Source: Hofstenia miamia (lineage: Eukaryota; Xenacoelomorpha; Acoela). Taken from it: a stretch of 64,000 bases of DNA. A program made the position numbers and the translations under genes. Positions 59,178 to 64,000 of this stretch are shown in pieces. Below the pieces are notes generated by a model. The model saw only the letters and a list, made by a program, of their open reading frames with translations. It had not been told where the DNA came from and made no database searches. The stretch is taken from positions 1,399,600 to 1,463,599 of the forward strand of contig SCFE01000017.1 of assembly GCA_004352715.1 (NCBI GenBank). Reading direction: 5' to 3'. How positions within the stretch are numbered: position 1 is the first letter of the stretch; each line of letters begins with the position of its first letter.

Positions 59178-60761
59178 AGTGATACAGAAGGCTGAAACTG
59201 CATAGCAATAATTGAATGTATCAAACTTCTTTCTTTCTATGAAGTTTTTTAAATTTCAAATTGCAAATCCTTCAAATTAACCTATTTTCTGAACACAACC
59301 TCTATGGAAATGATAAGTTCGATTTTGAAGTAAAAACACACAATCATAAAGCAGAACAACTAAATCTATAACAAAATTAATAAGAGATTATAGTGGAAGA
59401 AATTTAACTAATAGTTAATTAACAACAAAAAATATTTAGTGTATTGTAAAAAATTACAAACTGCTCCATTATAACTTTTTGGTATATTCTGCGACATATA
59501 AGGAAAACATATCTTGCTTTTAAAATTCATAGCTATTGGAAAATAACCTGACTTAAGAAACTTAAGCCATTTTACCGGTTCAAATATCTCGACCCAACCC
59601 AACCGGTTCTAGCTATGTGTCCATATGTACACACTTAGAGCATCAGAGCATAAAAGAATGAAAGGGTTTCTAAAATATTGAATATTTCTGATGTAATATT
59701 GCGATAATCCGGTGAATTTCTAGAATAAGATGCATATTTGAATGGAATAGACACAACTAAGATATTTCACACATGTAGAAAAAAATTTAAAATGCTGTAA
59801 ACTTTACTTTAGCAATAAAACCCGAATCCTCAGTGATTATTTCAGCGCAGAATTCCTGAGTTAATTGGTTGTGAATAAATATATTTTGCAAACTAAGAGT
59901 GATTTATTTGCGCTTTATTTCGTATAATGGCATTGTTGGAATTAGGTTTACTTCTACTTTTCTCTCATTAACTTTAATTGCAATAAATTCCAGAATAATG
60001 TGCACATATTCCTTGTTTCCAAAAAAATGATAAATTGGCAAAATCTTAAACCTATGTGGATTTACCCATGTCGCTGCTCACGGCAGGTTGCAGCTCGAAA
60101 TAATTAATGAACATTAATTGCTTGCTTCCTTACTTACAGTGTTTGTTCTCAGTTAGATTTACAGTTAATTAATTAATATAATTCAGTTAAAAGGCTGCAA
60201 AATGCAACTCCCCAGTCGTTTGAATGTTTCATTTTCAGTAGTCTACTGTCAATTGATTATTAAGAATTTTTATTCAAAGGCTCACGGTCTCCTGCAGTCT
60301 CATTTTTTGTTTCAGAGCTTGCGACCGACTGGCTTTTAGGAATAAGTTTCGTTTATATCACCGCCAGCTGTTTCCTGGTGTAGATCTTATTCTGGGGAGG
60401 GCCTTGGATCAGGATTAAAATTGAATGCAGCAAAATTTCTCTATGGCGAACATCTCCACGTCGTAAATTTCAATGTTGTGGTCCCTTGAAAATGGAACAT
60501 CTTTTCATTCTTAAAATTTTACTATATTGTACTTGTTTGCTATTGGTACTTTCATCAGTGTCAATATCGTAACGATGGTGAAATATGTAAAATTCATTAC
60601 GCATGTCACTGCACTAAAGAGAAATTTTTAGTAAAAATGTCAAAACTAATTTTGCCTTTGTTAGCATTCTCTATCAATTCATGTTTTCTTTTCCATAAAT
60701 TTACATTCAAAGACTTATTTTGTAAAGCTTCACAGTTTATTGGCTATATGCAAATACATTA
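59178..60761. other. Non-coding stretch
   Basis: No gene or repeat recognised on either strand. Short ORFs here have no recognisable features. Confidence 0.5.
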
Positions 60762-62185
60762 CTGGAAAAAAGAATTCGGCCACCCATGATTTGTCATAAA
60801 TATTTCTAAGAAATGGACGCCAAGAATGTCATAGTTATTTTTTAATTAGATTTGGGGTTGCAGAAAGAGGAATTCATCAATGTTGATACATAATTATCAC
60901 CGCTTACTTTAAATGTCAAGGAGAAATGCTACAATGCTTGTAGATAGCTAATCGTTTCTTGGAAAAATGTATTCGGTTACTTCAGACCAAATCAGAGAAT
61001 CTGTAAAAAATTTCATTGGTTGAGCTTTTTTCAGTCTATTTATATCGAAAACGTCTAATAACAGTCTTTCTTCGCCATATATGATGTCTGGTTACGTACT
61101 TCTTGCCATCCGCGAGTTGATTATCTCCAAACATTTGGAAGGGATGAGTCAACGTAATATAGTCCGATTTGTCGAGCGACCTCGAAGTGCTGTCGGGGCT
61201 TCACTACTGAAAACATCATTACCCCCAAGCCAAAGTCAGGCAGACCAAAGAAGACCTCCAAAACCTCCCAATCAGCTCTTATGTGCATTTCAAAGCGAAA
61301 TCCCAGGAAAACTTCAGAGGAATTTCGTAGGAAAGGGCTGATGGTCACTTTGTGACAGCAAGAACTGTGCGAAACATCCTGAAGAAGTAATCAATTGGAA
61401 CTTTCGTGGTACCCAGAAAGCCATTCTTAACCTCAAAGCAAAGATTACGCCAATTTAATAAGAGACAATTCATCTGAACATTGGTCTAATGTTATATTTT
61501 CAGATGAGTCAAGATTTTAGCTATACTCATCGAAAAGAATGTTGATAAAGAGACCAACTGGACAGAAGTTTAGATTCTTGCTTCAAATTCCTCGGGGACC
61601 ATGAATTATGGTGGGAAGTCTGTAATGGTATGGGGTGCAATATGGAAGTGTGGCTTTTGCAAGATTGTTCCCATGACTGGTACTCTCCTATGCTCTTGAT
61701 ATGCTCGGATTCTAGAAAAGGAACTCTTGCTACTCCTTACAAGTGATCAATATATAAGCAAAATGGTGCTCCATGTCATACCTAAAAAGAAATGAAAAAT
61801 TCCCTCCACAATAATGGGGTTGCTATCCTTGCTGCCTGGCCTGGCCAATCTCTAGACCTTAATATTATCGAAAATATGTGGAAAAAAATCAAATATCGAA
61901 TTGGACAGCTTGCTCTTCACACTGAAACGAGCTGTGGAGCGCAATAAAGAAAAAATTTCATGCAATTTCCAACAGCTTTATTGAAAGACTTTTTGCTTTA
62001 ATCCCTGATCGCTTTGAAACTGTTATTTGCTCAAAGGGACACCCTTTATTATCAGAAAATACAATTGTGTTCCTAAGTGCTTGTATTGCATCAATTATTA
62101 ATTTATGCATCTTATTTTGAATTTTCTTTTTTCGGATTTGCTCACGTGTTAAAATTTTTTCAGATGGCCGAATGCATTTTTCCAA
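60762..62185 (+). mobile_element. Tc1-like DNA transposon, full length but inactive
   Basis: A 1424-bp element flanked by TA at 60760-60761 and 62186-62187, the Tc1/mariner target duplication. The left end CTGGAAAAAAGAATTCGGCC and reverse-complemented right end TTGGAAAAATGCATTCGGCC match at all but three of 20 bases. Length, target and internal transposase remnant all fit Tc1. Multiple frameshifts and stops abolish the protein. Confidence 0.9.
61081..62120 (+). pseudogene. Tc1-like transposase, multiply frameshifted
   Basis: Starting near the ATG at 61081 the frame gives ISKHLEGMSQRNIVRFVERP, the first helix-turn-helix. Later pieces in other frames include TPKPKSGRPKKTS (GRPK/GRPR-like hook), SRTVRNILKK, FSDESRF (first catalytic Asp), LMVWGAIW, QNGAPCHT (Asn where the second catalytic Asp is normally found), WPGQSLDLNIIENMWKKIK (third acid Glu kept) and LWSAIKKKFHAISNSFIERL. 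At least five frame changes and several stops are present. TGA at 62118-62120 closes the last frame, about 65 bp before the element's right end. The minus-strand ORFs across it are shadows. Confidence 0.88.
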
Positions 62186-62587
62186 TACAAGTTTTTTAAT
62201 TTTGATTAAAAATTAATATTTTATGGTATTAGACATACAAATTTTCCTTTCTTAATCAACGTAACACTTAGTTATAATTTTAGGCACACTCTATCAAATG
62301 AATGTTCATTATTTATTCAAAATATCAAAGTGTCGAATACATATTTCCAGTACTGTATCTTTCTTGAAATTCAATATTTTTTATGAATATTTATCATATT
62401 TCTCATATTACTTCTACAAAAGTTCGAATATATTATTAGAAAATTTCATAGTTGTTACATTGCAAAAAGTTATTTTGTTATGATATACAAATGCAGACAT
62501 TCCATGGTTCCCACAATTACAATTAAACACACGCATTTTTATTTTCTTTCACGTAACCCGCATATATATAACGAATTCCCTCCTGGA

Positions 62588-62876
62588 CAGGGGCGTATTT
62601 AGGGGGGCCTTACAGCTGATCTCCGAATTTGGGGCAAGCTAATTTCAACTCATTCTCATACGATCTCATCGATATATTAATGAACAGTCTTTTTGTTTGA
62701 CATAAAGTGCAAAAAATTTAGATCCATTCATAATTACTCTTGCTTTATTTATTTAAACGTTTGTTTAAATGTGTACTGTACATCTTTAACTGCAATATAT
62801 AATCAAAACTACTTAGGCCTATATGTCTCGAATAAGAATTGCTTCCCTACTTTTAGAAAGTCTCAATACGTGCCTG
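62588..62876. mobile_element. hAT MITE with CAGGGGCGTATT ends
   Basis: The left end CAGGGGCGTATTTAGG and reverse-complemented right end CAGGCACGTATTGAGA match at 12 of 16 positions. Flanking octamers CTCCTGGA (62580-62587) and TTCCTGGA (62877-62884) differ at one base. The terminus resembles that of the insertion at 6238. 289 bp with no transposase; the ORF at 62693-62917 crosses its right edge and is spurious. Confidence 0.72.
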
Positions 62877-62884
62877 TTCCTGGA

Positions 62885-64000
62885 TATTTTAATTTCACAT
62901 TTTTCATGCTGGTTTAGAAAATTACATTTAATGCTTCTTAATTTACAAAATACTCACGGGTTGAAGGGTCTATAGTGCTGCTAAAGCTGCTATGTCAATT
63001 CCAAAAACATGGAATCCATGTTATAAATAATATCTTACTCTAAAAATGAATTGAATACAATGCATTTTAAAATTCCGTTTCATGGTGACACTCAAATGGT
63101 AATAACACGTTACTTGAACCCAAAAATGACCTCGTCATAATCTTAAATAGAAATAGAACGCTTGCAACCTCTTAACAAGGCAAACAGGCAAATTTTTTTA
63201 AAATAAAGAGTGAGCTTTATAAATATTTTGGTCCCATCTTATGTGCGTACTTATATACATTATAAATCAAATATATTATTAGAAAATGTAATTATGTATG
63301 CATTTGTGAGAAAATATGGGGTAGACTGGCAAATTATCATATCGTACATCCCCATCAATTATTTCGGAATCCGCTCCTGGGTATGTGCCCTAGTGCTGAT
63401 GATAGAATATGGCCAAAATGATGAACAACAAAGAGGAGAATTTCGAGATAACAGACATTTACTTAGTCACATTGTTTGTACATAAATCATTGCTATAAAT
63501 ATGTCTTGCAAATTATTAAAATTTACTGACCCTTAAAAAATAATCTGCTATTATCTTTAACAAAAACAGTTTGATCTCCTTCTCAATCTCTAGTAATAAA
63601 AAGAATTCCGAGATTGAAATTGGGGCTGTCATTTTCGTAACGGCCTCATTATATTCCACAAACTCTGTCGCTGACCCAGAATCACGTGTTCCACACTGCC
63701 TCATTTTGCCTTATATATTTATTCGACTGCCCACACATTATTCCACTCAATAAGTTCAGTGAAAAAGCTTTGCATTATTTAATTGTTTCATTTAGTGACG
63801 ATTTTCTTAGCTTGGCGTTTAAGAGAATATTCAAATCTCTTAGATTTACACAACTTAAAATGCTTTTCAAACACAGAAAGCAGCTTCAAATTTTTCTCAA
63901 TACATAAAAGTTTCAATAAAATCACAGACGCCAATTCTAGAATCAAAAAATGTTCATTTTATGTTCATTTATATAAAAATATATAAATAATATATATATA
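62885..64000. other. Non-coding stretch to window end
   Basis: Nothing recognised on either strand. ORFs at 63210-63485, 63571-63753 and 63686-63986 overlap each other in several frames and have no family features. Confidence 0.45.

Noticed and set aside
61121-62185. Minus-strand ORFs across the Tc1 element
   Set aside because: Shadows of the transposase remnant read on the + strand.
1-64000. tRNA, rRNA, CRISPR or bacterial operon features
   Set aside because: No B-box-like tRNA cores with matching stems, no regular spaced repeats and no dense operon-like coding were found; the window is eukaryotic in structure.

Overview
The window looks like an AT-rich animal genome scaffold, probably an invertebrate and possibly an arthropod. 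The species cannot be fixed from the sequence. The evidence is a gene split by long introns with canonical GT-AG sites, abundant decayed hAT, Tc1/mariner, Penelope-like and LINE elements, (AT)n microsatellites, and runs of N from assembly. Most short ORFs are chance open frames in AT-rich DNA.

The one clearly recognisable gene is a muscleblind (mbl/MBNL) orthologue on the + strand. It spans about 38 kb (17.5 kb to at least 47.2 kb, possibly 56.0 kb). I assembled seven coding exons, each with a matching GT-AG boundary and compatible phase: 17560-17757, 28869-29060, 39228-39398, 39639-39821, 39866-39901, 46973-47141 and 47182-47241. A likely terminal exon lies at 55904-55989. Together they encode four CCCH zinc fingers in the muscleblind spacing (CX7CX6CX3H, CX7CX4CX3H, then both again) plus an Asn/Ser/Pro-rich C-terminal region. 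Three introns are very small (240, 44 and 40 nt) and the others are 7-11 kb. The start codon overlaps the stop of a six-codon upstream ORF. Four matches to the muscleblind RNA-binding consensus YGCU(U/G)Y cluster around this first coding exon.

Region by region: 1-460 is the end of a decayed reverse transcriptase. 461-17539 is repeats, assembly duplications, an hAT remnant at 9.1-9.75 kb, and a minus-strand exon-like segment (12367-12549) that may belong to another gene. 17540-56000 is the muscleblind locus; its introns hold hAT-type MITEs, an inverted Penelope-like element with degenerate hammerhead motifs (30781-31554) and a haplotype-type insertion/deletion. 57.9-58.8 kb is a broken transposon-associated ORF family member. 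60762-62185 is a complete-length but dead Tc1-like element with recognisable terminal inverted repeats. 62588-62876 is an hAT-type MITE.

Five of the eight runs of N are flanked by near-identical sequence on both sides, so these blocks are probably unmerged allelic contigs and not real tandem duplications. One of them appears to capture the occupied and empty alleles of an hAT insertion. No tRNA, rRNA, CRISPR or bacterial-type features were seen.
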